36,165 bases of DNA, from contig NZ_MDSS02000037.1 of assembly GCF_001758425.2 (NCBI RefSeq), positions 1 through 36,165 of the forward strand, in the 5' to 3' direction. The position numbers and the translations under genes were made by a program. The notes below the pieces were generated by a model that had not been told where the DNA came from, ran no database searches, and was given only the letters and a program-made list of their open reading frames with translations. Shown here piece after piece: positions 24,439-32,370 of the stretch. Each line of letters starts with the position of its first letter. Position 1 is the first letter of the stretch. This DNA comes from Nesterenkonia sp. PF2B19. Lineage in GTDB: Bacteria > Actinomycetota > Actinomycetes > Actinomycetales > Micrococcaceae.

Positions 24439-25146
24439 ATGCCCGCCACCGCAGCCCGATCCGCCGGCCGATTCACCCCCGTGAACAAGGAGTCCACGGC
24501 GTCGCTGATCACCCGGCAGCTGCGGGAAGGCATCATGGACGGCTCCCTGCCCGCCGGCAGCCAGCTCTCCGAGGCTCGACTCTCGGCGGCCTTCGGGGTC
24601 AGCCGCGGCCCCCTGCGTGAGGCCATGCAGCGCCTCGTGCAGGAGGGCCTGCTGCGCGCGGAGCCGAATCGCGGACTCTTCGTCAAGGAGCTCGACGCCG
24701 AGGAGATCCGCGATCTCTACGTGGCGCGCACCGCCGTGGAATCGGCGGCGGCGCTGAAGATCGTGCGTGACGCCGCCACGGAGACGACGCCCCGCGCCGT
24801 CGCCCTGCTGCGCGCGACCTGCACCGCGATGCGTCGGGCGGCGACCGCCGGGGACCTCAGTGCCCTCTCGGATGCGGACTTCGACTTCCATGAGGAGCTG
24901 GTCACCGCCTCCGGCAGCGCTCGGCTGCGCCGGATGCACGAGACGCTCATGGTGGAGACCCGGATGTGCCTCACCGCCCTGGAGGGGACCTACTACGATC
25001 CCGAGGACCAGGTGGACGAGCACCGCCGCATCGCCGACGCGATCGCCGACGGCGACGAGGCCGCCGTCCTCCGCGCGATCGACGATCACATGCATCAGGC
25101 CCTCGAGCGCCTCATCCGCGGCGGCGAGGCCGACACACGAGGCTGA
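24439..25146 (+). CDS. GntR family regulator, FCD (FadR) subfamily
   Basis: A 235-residue regulator. The N-terminal winged helix covers LREGIMDGSLPAGSQLSEAR, LSAAFGVSRGPLREAMQRLV and QEGLLRAEPNRGLFVKEL. The C-terminal FCD helical bundle has DFDFHEELVTASG and DEHRRIADAIADGDEAA with later HMHQAL, giving the Asp/His pattern that binds a metal and carboxylate effectors in this subfamily. The ATG at 24439 has GGAG nearby. It follows the racemase genes and is preceded by the palindrome ATTGT-NN-ACAAT, repeated before the racemase operon. It is therefore the likely local repressor, relieved by a pathway acid. It converges with the ABC permease, with three bases between stop codons. Confidence 0.92.
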   Translation: MPATAARSAGRFTPVNKESTASLITRQLREGIMDGSLPAGSQLSEARLSAAFGVSRGPLREAMQRLVQEGLLRAEPNRGLFVKELDAEEIRDLYVARTAVESAAALKIVRDAATETTPRAVALLRATCTAMRRAATAGDLSALSDADFDFHEELVTASGSARLRRMHETLMVETRMCLTALEGTYYDPEDQVDEHRRIADAIADGDEAAVLRAIDDHMHQALERLIRGGEADTRG

Positions 25147-25149
25147 GCC

Positions 25150-26048
25150 TCAGCGGCTGAGGTTCTTGAACTGCCGGACCGCCAGCGGCAGGAAGATCAG
25201 CATGATCACCGCCGGCCAGATCACGGCACCGGCCACGGCATGGCCGTCGATCCAGTAGGCGGGCTCCAGATGCTGCATCCCCGGGGTCTCGAAGAGCTCG
25301 CGGATGGCGGCCGCCGTCGAGGACACCGGGTTCCAGGCCGCGATGGCCCCGAGCCAGCCGGGCATCATCTCCGGCGGGGCGAACACCGAGGAGATGAACC
25401 CCAGAGGGAAGGCCACGGCGAACAGCATGCCCGCGGTCTCCGTGTTCCGGATGCACAGCCCCAGGTAGATGCCGACGAAGATCAGTGCGAGGCGCAGCCA
25501 CAGCAGCAGCGCGAACGCCAGCAGCGTGGCCCCGAGCTGCCGCCGGCGCGCCACCCGATCAGCAGGGCGACCCCGACGATGACGGCCAGGTCGATCGCCG
25601 CGCGGATCACATCCGAGACCGCCCGCCCGGTGACGGGTGCCGAGGAGGCCATGGGCATGGACCGGAAGCGGTCCATGAACCCCTTCTCCTTGTTGTGGGT
25701 GACCGCATAGGCGGTGTCCATGAAGCCGAAGGCCATGGTCATGGCGAACATCCCTGGCATGGCGAAGTCCACATACCCCTCCCCCGCGCCCTGCCCGGTC
25801 ACGTCCATGGCGGAACCGAAGACGTAGACGAACATCAGCACCATCACCACCGGGAAGCCGATCTGCCAGGCGAAGGTGCTGGGCTGGCGCACCAGGTGGG
25901 TGAACTCCTGCAGGACGATCGTCCAGCAGTCACGGGCCGCCCAGAGCAGCCCGGCGCCGGGCTGGGCCGTCGGGGCCGTCGCGGAGCCGAGGGAGTGTCT
26001 GCCAGTGCGTCCGTTGCGGCGGCCGTCGTGGTGAGTCGTCGTCGTCAT
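25150..26048 (-). CDS. ABC-2 type exporter permease, DrrB-like (frameshifted)
   Basis: An ABC-2 membrane component. The first part has [20 protein letters not shown] and [20 protein letters not shown], the DrrB-type cytoplasmic loop. The second has [20 protein letters not shown] and [20 protein letters not shown] near the last membrane helix. About six hydrophobic segments are present over the two parts. The frame breaks near 25536, where restoring one C gives [13 protein letters not shown] and a protein of 299 residues. Unrepaired, translation ends at 25482. The start overlaps the stop of the ATPase gene by four bases (ATGA). Confidence 0.9.
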
Positions 26049-27013
26049 CGGGTCTCCTCCTGTGCGGCACCCGTTCGGGAGGTCAGGTGCAGGAATGCCT
26101 CATCCAGCGTGGGGCGGCGCAGACCGATGTCGGCGACCTCGATGCCCTGGGCTCTGATCTCCACCGCCACGGTGGTCAGGGCGGCCACGCCGTCGGGCAC
26201 CGGGACGCTGAGCGTCGCGGCGTCCTCGTCCAGGGCGGGGTCTGCGCCGGTCGCCTGCCGGACGAGCTCGGCCAGCCCGGCCAGGTCGGCGGGATCGACC
26301 GCGACGACGTCGAGCCGCTCGTCCCCGATCCGACGCTTGAGCCCGGCCGGTGTGTCCTCGATGATGTTCCGTCCGTGGTCGATCAGGCTGATCCGGTCGC
26401 ACAGCTTGTCCGCTTCGTCCAGATAGTGCGTGGTCAGCAGAACGGTGGTCCCCTGGGAGGTGAGGTTCCGCACCGCCTCCCACACCTCCCGGCGCCCGGC
26501 GGGGTCGAGGCCCGTGGTGGGTTCGTCGAGGAACATCACCTGCGGCGCCAGGATCATCGACGCCGCGAGGTCCAGCCGCCGCCGCATCCCGCCGGAGAAC
26601 TTCTTGGGAGAGCGACCGGCGGCCTCGGTGAGTCCGAAGATCTCCAGCAGCTCGTCCGCCCGCCGGCGCGCGTCAGCCTTGCTGAGCCGGAACAGTCGAC
26701 CGAACATCGTCAGGTTCTGCCGGGCGGTCATCAGGTCGTCCACCGCGGTCTGCTGTCCGGTCAGACCGATGCTGCGGCGCACCTCGCGTGGCTGAGCGAC
26801 GACGTCATGCCCGGCCACCCGGGCCTCGCCGCCGTCGGGATCCGTCAGGGTGGCCAGCACCCGGACCGTGGTCGTCTTTCCCGCCCCGTTGGGGCCGAGC
26901 AGCCCGTGCACCGTCCCACGGGGCACAGCCAGGTCGACGCCGTCGAGCGCCACCTTGTCCTTGTATCGCTTCGTAAGACCCACGGTCTCCACGGCGAGCT
27001 CCTGTGCCGTCAT
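26045..27013 (-). CDS. ABC exporter ATPase, DrrA (daunorubicin-resistance) type
   Basis: A 322-residue ATPase. Walker A is GPNGAGKTTT, the signature is FSGGMRRRLDLA, and Walker B VMFLDEPTTGLDP with a switch histidine in LLTTHYLDEADKLCD. The C-terminal extension ends with RRPTLDEAFLHLT, typical of the DrrA subfamily, which powers efflux of drugs or lipids. The ATG at 27013 was chosen over an in-frame start at 27079 because the longer form would run through the operator region. The gene is divergent from a TetR regulator, 88 bases away, and overlaps the permease gene. Confidence 0.94.
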   Translation of the reverse strand: MTAQELAVETVGLTKRYKDKVALDGVDLAVPRGTVHGLLGPNGAGKTTTVRVLATLTDPDGGEARVAGHDVVAQPREVRRSIGLTGQQTAVDDLMTARQNLTMFGRLFRLSKADARRRADELLEIFGLTEAAGRSPKKFSGGMRRRLDLAASMILAPQVMFLDEPTTGLDPAGRREVWEAVRNLTSQGTTVLLTTHYLDEADKLCDRISLIDHGRNIIEDTPAGLKRRIGDERLDVVAVDPADLAGLAELVRQATGADPALDEDAATLSVPVPDGVAALTTVAVEIRAQGIEVADIGLRRPTLDEAFLHLTSRTGAAQEETR

Positions 27014-27031
27014 CCCACGCCACCCCTTCTT

Positions 27032-27062
27032 CGTACACTGAACGCAACAAATGTAGCGTACG
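27032..27062. promoter_or_regulatory. Probable TetR operator between exporter and regulator
   Basis: CGTACACT (27032-27039) and AGCGTACG (27055-27062) are inverted with one mismatch and 15 bases between them, in the divergent gap. A TetR box here could control both directions. For the regulator gene, TAGGCT at 27087-27092 is a probable -10 box nine bases before its ATG. Confidence 0.5.
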
Positions 27063-27101
27063 CCGTGCGCAGTCATCAAGGGCGGTTAGGCTGAGGCCAC
27101 C

Positions 27102-27869
27102 ATGAATGCTGAGAATCCTGTCCGGAAGAGCCTGCAGCTGCTCTGGTACGGCCTGCCGGATCCCAAGAAGGGCCCGAAGCCGACGCTGACGCTGGAGCAG
27201 ATCGTCCGCACCGCGATCGGCCTTGCCGACTCCGAGGGCCTCGACGCCCTGTCCATGCGGAAGCTGGCCCAGCGGCTCGACGTCGGCACCATGTCCCTCT
27301 ACCGATACGTCCCCTCCAAGACTGAGCTGCTGAATCTCATGCTGGACGCGGTCAGCGGACCCACGCATCTGCGCCGCACCACCTTCGATGCCGGGTGGCG
27401 CGTCGGACTGGAGGGGGTCGGCCACGGCGGACGGCAGCAGTACCTGGCGCACCCGTGGCTGCTGCAGGTCAACTGGACACGGCCCGTGCTGGGACCCAAC
27501 AGCGTGGCCGACATGGAGCTGATCATGACGGGCCTGAAGGACCTGCCGCTCTCCGACCGGGAGAAGATGCACGTGGTGGTCGCTTTGGACTCCTACGTCA
27601 CCGGCGCGGTGCGGCAGGAGATCCTCTCCCAGCGCGCCGCCGCGGAGAGCGGCATGACCGATGAGGAGTTCTGGGAGGCCCAGGCACCGTTCCTCTACGA
27701 GATCTTCGACACCGGCCGCTACCCCACGATGGCCTCCCTCTCGGAGGACACCTTCGCGGGCACCTGGGAGGAGAGCTTTGACTTCGGCCTGAGGCTGCTG
27801 CTCGACGGCATCGAACAGCAGCTCGCCCGGCGGGCGGAGTCGCCCGACACAGCGGACACGCCGTTCTGA
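27102..27869 (+). CDS. TetR/AcrR family regulator
   Basis: A 255-residue repressor. The N-terminal helix-turn-helix is LTLEQIVRTAIGLADSEGLD, ALSMRKLAQRLDVGTMSLYR and YVPSKTELLNLMLD. The C-terminal region is of the type seen in tetracycline-repressor-like (TetR_C_1) proteins, with LAHPWLLQVNWTRPVLGPNS. It is divergent from the ABC exporter, so it most likely represses it and itself, with relief by the exported compound. The ATG at 27102 lies nine bases after a -10 box, so the leader is very short. Confidence 0.92.
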   Translation: MNAENPVRKSLQLLWYGLPDPKKGPKPTLTLEQIVRTAIGLADSEGLDALSMRKLAQRLDVGTMSLYRYVPSKTELLNLMLDAVSGPTHLRRTTFDAGWRVGLEGVGHGGRQQYLAHPWLLQVNWTRPVLGPNSVADMELIMTGLKDLPLSDREKMHVVVALDSYVTGAVRQEILSQRAAAESGMTDEEFWEAQAPFLYEIFDTGRYPTMASLSEDTFAGTWEESFDFGLRLLLDGIEQQLARRAESPDTADTPF

Positions 27870-27909
27870 ACCGGCGGCCCGCCCGCCTGCGTCATCGGAA
27901 CCGGACTGG

Positions 27910-28428
27910 CTACTCCGCGGCCTCCGTGCCGCCGGACTGACGGGCGCCCAGCTGCTCGTCCAGCTTCAGCAGTCCCGGGCCGTCGTCTCCGATCAGCCGG
28001 ATCTTGCCGATCAGCTCGGAGACGGTGGCCTCCTCCTCGAGCTGCTCGTCGATGAAGGAGTTGAGCAGCGGCAGGGCGTCGATGTCACCCTCCTGCTGCG
28101 CCAGCCGGTACAGGTTCCGGATCGACTCCGAGACCTTCTGCTCATGCGCGAGCGAGGCCTCGAAGGCCTCCTGCACCGTGCCCGCGGTCGCCGCGACGGC
28201 AGGCACCGCCTGGATGCGCGGGTGGGCGTCCCGGTCGGTCATGTGATCGATGAAGCGATTGGCGTGCACGACCTCCTCATCGGCCTGCGCCCGGAACCAC
28301 GACGCCATACCGGGCAGGTCGAGCATGTCCATCTCGATGGCGAGCTGGCGGTAGACCAGCGAAGCCTCCAGCTCCAGAGTGACCTGGTCGTTGAAGGCCG
28401 CCTCGAGCGCGCCGGTGAGCTGTGCCAT
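27910..28428 (-). CDS. Bacterial ferritin
   Basis: A 172-residue ferritin with the four-helix ferroxidase core: E21 (LELEASLVY), E52 and H55 (ADEEVVHANRF), E96 (SLAHEQKV), Q129 and E132 (FIDEQLEEE), matching E. coli FtnA E17, E50, H53, E94, Q127 and E130 in order and spacing. It stores iron as a 24-mer; there is no haem-binding methionine pattern that would mark it as bacterioferritin. The start at 28428 has GAGGAG ten bases upstream; a longer frame to 28587 adds an unrelated N-terminus and is rejected. It converges with the TetR gene. Confidence 0.93.
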   Translation of the reverse strand: MAQLTGALEAAFNDQVTLELEASLVYRQLAIEMDMLDLPGMASWFRAQADEEVVHANRFIDHMTDRDAHPRIQAVPAVAATAGTVQEAFEASLAHEQKVSESIRNLYRLAQQEGDIDALPLLNSFIDEQLEEEATVSELIGKIRLIGDDGPGLLKLDEQLGARQSGGTEAAE

Positions 28429-28492
28429 GGTGAGAACACTCCTCGTCTCGGATCTCTGGCGGCCGCCGGGTGCCGGGGCCGCCTCTGATGCC

Positions 28493-28498
28493 ACTGTA
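28493..28498 (-). promoter_or_regulatory. Candidate -10 box for the ferritin gene
   Basis: TACAGT on the reverse strand lies about 65 bases upstream of the ferritin start, giving a leader of roughly 58 bases. The -35 box is unclear, and no iron box of DtxR type was recognised. Confidence 0.35.
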
Positions 28499-28646
28499 GC
28501 CACCGGGAGCCGCGCTGACCACGCAGGAGAGGCAGGCCTCACCTGGAACGATCGGCCCGCCGTCGTCATCGGAGAGCATCGCATCATGCCTGGAAGGACA
28601 CATGTGACTGCGCCGCGAGCCTCTGGTCAGGGGCTCACCGGCTGAC

Positions 28647-28652
28647 TAGTCT
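28647..28652 (+). promoter_or_regulatory. -10 box for a leaderless aldo/keto reductase transcript
   Basis: TAGTCT ends exactly seven bases before the ATG at 28660, placing +1 at the start codon. There is no Shine-Dalgarno in between. Confidence 0.5.
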
Positions 28653-28659
28653 GATCTGC

Positions 28660-29664
28660 ATGGAGTTCAGGTATCTCGGCCACAGCGGCCTCAAGGTCTC
28701 ATCAGTCACGTACGGCAATTGGATCACCCACGGCTCGCAGGTCGAGAACGACATGGCGACCCAGTGCGTGCACGCCGCGCTCGACGCCGGCATCACCACC
28801 TTCGACACTGCGGACGTCTATGCCAACACCGTCGCAGAACAGGTCCTCGGCGACGCGCTGGCCGGCCAGCGCCGCGAATCCCTGGAGATCTTCACGAAGG
28901 TCTACTTCCCCACGGGCCCCAAGGGACACAACGACACTGGACTCTCCCGGAAGCACATCATGGAGTCCATCGACGGCTCCCTGAGCCGTCTCGGCACAGA
29001 CTATGTGGACCTCTACCAGGCTCACCGCTACGACGTCGAGACTCCGCTGGAGGAGACGATGCAGGCGTTCGCCGACATCGTCCGGCAGGGCAAGGCACTC
29101 TACATCGGCGTCAGCGAGTGGACGGCGGAGCAGCTGCGCGCCGGCCACGCCCTGGCCAAGGAGCTGGGCTTCCAGCTGATCTCGAACCAGCCGCAGTACA
29201 ACATGCTCTGGCGCGTCATCGAGTCTGACGTCGTGCCGACCTCCGAGGAGCTGGGCATCTCCCAGATCGTCTGGTCGCCCATCGCCCAGGGCGTACTCAC
29301 CGGCAAGTACGTACCGGGTCAGCCGTTGCCGGAGGGATCCCGCGCCACCGACGAGCAGGGTGGTGCGCAGTTCATCCAGCGGTATCTGGACGACGAGATC
29401 CTGCACGCGGTGCAGAAGCTCAAGCCGATCGCCGACGAGCTCGGGCTCACGCTCGCCCAGCTCTCCATCGCGTGGGTCCTGCAGAACCAGAATGTGGCGT
29501 CTGCGCTGGTGGGGGCCTCCCGGCCGGAGCAGATCGCTTCGAACGTCGCCGCCGCCGGGGTCACCCTGGACGGTTCGGTCATGGAGGCCATCGACTCGGT
29601 CATCGGGCACCTCGCCCAGGACGACCCGGCGCTGACCACCTCCCCCGAGGCTCGCCTGACCTGA
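28660..29664 (+). CDS. Aldo/keto reductase, KvBeta/YghZ-like
   Basis: A 334-residue NADPH-dependent TIM-barrel oxidoreductase. The catalytic tetrad is D49 and Y54 (FDTADVYAN), K80 (IFTKVYF) and H122 (YQAHRYD). The cofactor end has ALVGASRPEQIASNV. The YGNWITHGSQV start and DVETPLEETM segment resemble KvBeta/YghZ-type members, which reduce aldehydes or methylglyoxal-like carbonyls; the actual substrate is unknown. The gene appears leaderless and is followed by a strong hairpin terminator, so it is probably monocistronic. Confidence 0.93.
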   Translation: MEFRYLGHSGLKVSSVTYGNWITHGSQVENDMATQCVHAALDAGITTFDTADVYANTVAEQVLGDALAGQRRESLEIFTKVYFPTGPKGHNDTGLSRKHIMESIDGSLSRLGTDYVDLYQAHRYDVETPLEETMQAFADIVRQGKALYIGVSEWTAEQLRAGHALAKELGFQLISNQPQYNMLWRVIESDVVPTSEELGISQIVWSPIAQGVLTGKYVPGQPLPEGSRATDEQGGAQFIQRYLDDEILHAVQKLKPIADELGLTLAQLSIAWVLQNQNVASALVGASRPEQIASNVAAAGVTLDGSVMEAIDSVIGHLAQDDPALTTSPEARLT

Positions 29665-29695
29665 CGCTCAGCACCTGAGGCTCAGCGCCCGGGAC

Positions 29696-29738
29696 GATGC
29701 CCGGGAAGATCACGGCCACCGTGATCTTCCCGGGCATC
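29696..29738 (+). terminator. 20-base perfect hairpin after the aldo/keto reductase
   Basis: Arms 29696-29715 and 29719-29738 are perfectly complementary over 20 bases with a three-base loop (CCA), starting 31 bases after the stop codon. Its strength suggests an efficient terminator. Confidence 0.85.
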
Positions 29739-29880
29739 TCTGCGTCCCAGAGGGCCGCCCTGCCGGGAGCTCCTCCAGAGGGCACGCCGGGCGCGACGAC
29801 GTCGGAGAGGCATCGCCCCAGCTCAGACGCCTCAGACTGCGGCAGTGACCAAATCGTTATGGAACTGTGGTGATTCTGCG

Positions 29881-29886
29881 TAGACT
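29881..29886 (+). promoter_or_regulatory. Candidate -10 box for the surface protein gene
   Basis: TAGACT lies about 42 bases before the GTG start, in a relatively AT-rich stretch (29845-29890). The -35 box is not clear. Confidence 0.4.
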
Positions 29887-29928
29887 GTGGACCCTGACAT
29901 CCCATCCCCGGGTGAAAGGTGATCCGGC

Positions 29929-31248
29929 GTGAGCAACGCAACCGACGTCGGGCGGCATCCCCGCCTGACTGCCGCACTGTGCGGGAGCGCCCTGGCAGGC
30001 GTCCTGCTGCTGTGCGGCGCCGGCCCTGCGGCCGCCTCCAGCCAGGAGCCCGAGCCCAGCGAGTCCCAGAACGAGGCCGCCTCCAGTTCCGCCTCCCCCG
30101 ACGAGGACGAGACGCAGGACGACGCCGGTTCAGACGACGACTCAGGAACCGATTCCGACTCTGACTCCGAGGACGCCGACTCCGAGGACGCCGACTCCGA
30201 GGAGGCAGGCGACGAGTCCACGGATGACGAGGCCGACGGGGAGGAGGAAGACGACCGGACCCCGGAGACCGAGGATCCCGAGTCTGAGGACCCCGAGTCC
30301 GAGGAACCCGAGTCCGAGGAACCTGAGTCCGAAGCCCCAGAGTCCGAGGATCCTGACGAGCCGGGCGACGAGTCCACGGTCGAGCCGACCGACCCCGGCA
30401 CGACGCCGGAGCCGGACCCCACGCCCGAGCCCGAGCCCACTCCGGATCCGGGCGAGACGGACGAGGGGACGCCGTCCCCTGAGCCGAGTCCGGACCCGGA
30501 GGACCTGCAGGCCACCTGCACCTCGGCCACCGGCTACCCCGGAGAGGTCCTGACCTTCGAAGTCAGTGTCAACGCCTCTGACGCCCGCATCACCTCGGTG
30601 AGCTCCGGAATCCGCGGAGGCAGCTCCTGGCATGAGGGCATGACGGTCCACTATCTGCTGGAGCGTGAGGTCTCCTCGATCACCCAGGACACCGTCACCG
30701 TGCAGGTGGAGGCCGAGGACGGACGCACCGCCAGCTGCTCAAGCACGTTCACGCTGTACCCGAACGCCGTGGACGAGACTCCCGGGCAGGAGGACAGCCC
30801 GGAGAGTGACCCCGACCCGACGCAGGAGGTGGACCGCACCAGCGCGCCCAGCCCTGCCGAAGTGCCCTCGGTCCCCGGGGCGCCGTCGGCTCCGGACCCC
30901 GCTCCGGAGGGCCGGCCGACGGGCCAGGACAGCGCCGACGAGTCCAGCGAGGGCGAGTCCAGCGAGGACGACGGCGTCGAGGACCGCCCGAGCTTCAGCC
31001 CGCGTCCCCTGGTCCCCGGCGCGCCCGATCGCGACCTCAGCGACAGCGCCACCACGCAGCCCTCCGCAGAGGAGACGGGTGCTGGCGAGACGGGAGCGGA
31101 CGACGAGGACGACGGCGACGGACTGGCTTCGACCGGTGCCGCCCCGCATGCCCTCACCGCCGGAGCACTGGGAGTCGCCGCCCTCGGGGCCGGCTCCCTG
31201 GCCGTCTGGACGGCACACCGACGCGGTCAGCTCAGCCGGAGGCACTGA
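29929..31248 (+). CDS. Acidic, repeat-rich, LAxTG wall-anchored surface protein
   Basis: A 439-residue secreted protein. A signal peptide (about 1-37) has a basic start and the core LAGVLLLCGAGPAAA. Residues 40-190 are extremely rich in Asp, Glu, Ser and Pro, with SDSDSE and PESEE-type repeats. A small folded segment with two cysteines (about 193-283, CTSATGYPGEVLTFEVSVNA to ASCSSTFTLYP) looks Ig-like. A second low-complexity stalk leads to a sorting signal: LASTG (399-403), a hydrophobic helix and a basic tail (AHRRGQLSRRH). LAxTG is the motif of class E sortases in actinobacteria; no sortase is in the window. The start is GTG with AAAGGTG upstream. Ligand unknown; an adhesin or wall-spanning stalk is plausible. 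Confidence 0.88.
   Translation: MSNATDVGRHPRLTAALCGSALAGVLLLCGAGPAAASSQEPEPSESQNEAASSSASPDEDETQDDAGSDDDSGTDSDSDSEDADSEDADSEEAGDESTDDEADGEEEDDRTPETEDPESEDPESEEPESEEPESEAPESEDPDEPGDESTVEPTDPGTTPEPDPTPEPEPTPDPGETDEGTPSPEPSPDPEDLQATCTSATGYPGEVLTFEVSVNASDARITSVSSGIRGGSSWHEGMTVHYLLEREVSSITQDTVTVQVEAEDGRTASCSSTFTLYPNAVDETPGQEDSPESDPDPTQEVDRTSAPSPAEVPSVPGAPSAPDPAPEGRPTGQDSADESSEGESSEDDGVEDRPSFSPRPLVPGAPDRDLSDSATTQPSAEETGAGETGADDEDDGDGLASTGAAPHALTAGALGVAALGAGSLAVWTAHRRGQLSRRH
30163..30207 (+). repeat. Three 15-base repeats encoding DSEDA
   Basis: Units at 30163-30177, 30178-30192 and 30193-30207 encode DSEDA, DSEDA and DSEEA in the acidic stalk of the surface protein. Confidence 0.85.
30271..30360 (+). 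repeat. Six 15-base repeats encoding EDPES-type units
   Basis: Six consecutive 15-base units encode EDPES, EDPES, EEPES, EEPES, EAPES and EDPDE. The copies differ mostly at silent or conservative positions, as in expanded low-complexity stalks. Confidence 0.85.
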
Positions 31249-31292
31249 GCGCGGACTGGTCCCACTCGTCCCCGGCAGGATCAGCGGCGGGG

Positions 31293-31748
31293 TCAGCGGC
31301 GGCGGATCGCCCGCCAGGCGGGGGCGTCGACGCTGAATGCACCGGGCCCGGTGAAGACCAGGGCGAGCCCGAGGACGGCGTAGAGCACCATGAACTCCAC
31401 CGGGTTGCCCAGGAGGAGCAGGAACGGCTCATTCCACCCGTGCACGCTGACGAAGACGGTACCTCGGTCGAGCAGCAGGAACGCCGCCATGCCCGAGAGC
31501 AGCGCGAGCACAGCGGCCGCGACCCGCGTCATCAGCCCCAGCGTCAGCAGTGCGCCGCCGATGATCTCTGTGAACACCATGGCAGCCCCGAGATGTTCGG
31601 CGAAGGGGACGGCGAGCCCGGCGACATACTCGCTCGAGCCGTCCACACCGAGCCAGGTGGCCTTGCGCAGGCCGCCGACCAGCAGGAGGATGCCCGCCGC
31701 GAGGCGGAGCAGGAGAAGACCGAGATCGATGCTGAAGACATTCCGCAT
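31293..31748 (-). CDS. DoxX family membrane protein
   Basis: A 151-residue membrane protein with about four hydrophobic helices. LLLLRLAAGILLLVGGLRKA, MVFTEIIGGALLTLGLMTRV and ALLSGMAAFLLL are typical of the DoxX family. Members are linked to redox or thiol stress and to quinone-associated functions, but the reaction is unclear. The ATG at 31748 starts the first helix; the longer frame to 31844 overlaps the thioesterase gene. A perfect inverted repeat lies eight bases upstream. It sits 38 bases after the thioesterase on the same strand and converges with the surface protein gene. Confidence 0.9.
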   Translation of the reverse strand: MRNVFSIDLGLLLLRLAAGILLLVGGLRKATWLGVDGSSEYVAGLAVPFAEHLGAAMVFTEIIGGALLTLGLMTRVAAAVLALLSGMAAFLLLDRGTVFVSVHGWNEPFLLLLGNPVEFMVLYAVLGLALVFTGPGAFSVDAPAWRAIRRR

Positions 31749-31755
31749 GACACCA

Positions 31756-31774
31756 CTCTGACACCTGGTCAGAG
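31756..31774 (-). promoter_or_regulatory. Inverted repeat directly upstream of DoxX
   Basis: CTCTGAC-ACCTG-GTCAGAG is a perfect 7-5-7 inverted repeat that ends eight bases before the DoxX start and just after the thioesterase stop. It could be an operator or an intercistronic hairpin that masks the ribosome binding site. Confidence 0.45.
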
Positions 31775-31786
31775 CTGATCCGCGGT

Positions 31787-32341
31787 TCACCACACGTTCG
31801 GCGCCGGCTTCCTGCTCGAAGGCAGTGCCGCTGACTCCCGCCACCGGCGCAGCTCCTCGCCGACGTCCAGGTCGGCGGGGGTCTCATGACCGAGGCCGCG
31901 GATCTCATCCAGGATCTGCTCGTTGGTCACCGGTCCGGAGCCGGACAGCAGTCGCGCAGCGATATGGGCGCGGACGTAGATCTCGCCGTCGACGACGACG
32001 CGCTGCTCGAAGTAGATGCTCTTCTCATCCATGCCGAGCATGCGCGTGTGGATCTCGAAGCGGGTCAGGAAGGTGACCGACTTGCGGAAGGTGATCTGCT
32101 CCGCCTGGACCACCGGCGACCACCCGAGCTCACGCATACGCCGCCATAGACCTGCCCGCGCCATGAGGTCGAAGCGGCCGAGGTCGAACAGCGAGAAGTA
32201 CTGCCCGTTGTTGATGTGCATGGCGATGTCGATGTCCGTGGGCAGCGCGCGCAGCGTGACCGTGGAGGTCTCCCAGGGCGAGAGCGGCGGGCGGCGACGA
32301 GCGCGCAGCAGGGTCAGGAGGGTGCGGAAGATCACATGCAT
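31787..32341 (-). CDS. Acyl-CoA thioesterase-like hotdog protein
   Basis: A 184-residue hotdog-fold protein. TDIDIAMHINNGQYFSLFDL has the D-x-x-x-H-x-N-N motif of 4HBT thioesterases, followed by GRFDLMARAGLW and FLTRFEIHTRMLGMDEKSIY. The layout resembles the THEM6-like/4HBT_2 group, which hydrolyses acyl-CoA; chain-length preference is unknown. The ATG at 32341 lies seven bases after CAGACT, a -10-like box, so the transcript may be leaderless. It lies 30 bases downstream of the response regulator gene and 38 bases before DoxX. Confidence 0.88.
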   Translation of the reverse strand: MHVIFRTLLTLLRARRRPPLSPWETSTVTLRALPTDIDIAMHINNGQYFSLFDLGRFDLMARAGLWRRMRELGWSPVVQAEQITFRKSVTFLTRFEIHTRMLGMDEKSIYFEQRVVVDGEIYVRAHIAARLLSGSGPVTNEQILDEIRGLGHETPADLDVGEELRRWRESAALPSSRKPAPNVW

Positions 32342-32348
32342 GGCATCC

Positions 32349-32354
32349 AGTCTG
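32349..32354 (-). promoter_or_regulatory. -10-like box for the thioesterase gene
   Basis: CAGACT on the reverse strand is seven bases before the ATG at 32341, the same spacing as the leaderless boxes at 5171 and 28647. Its first base departs from TANNNT. Confidence 0.35.
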
Positions 32355-32370
32355 CCACAGAACCTACTTA

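Noticed and set aside
25485-26426. A 313-codon forward frame opposite the ABC genes
   Set aside because: It spans the junction of two clearly coding reverse genes with good DrrA/DrrB motifs and has no features of its own.
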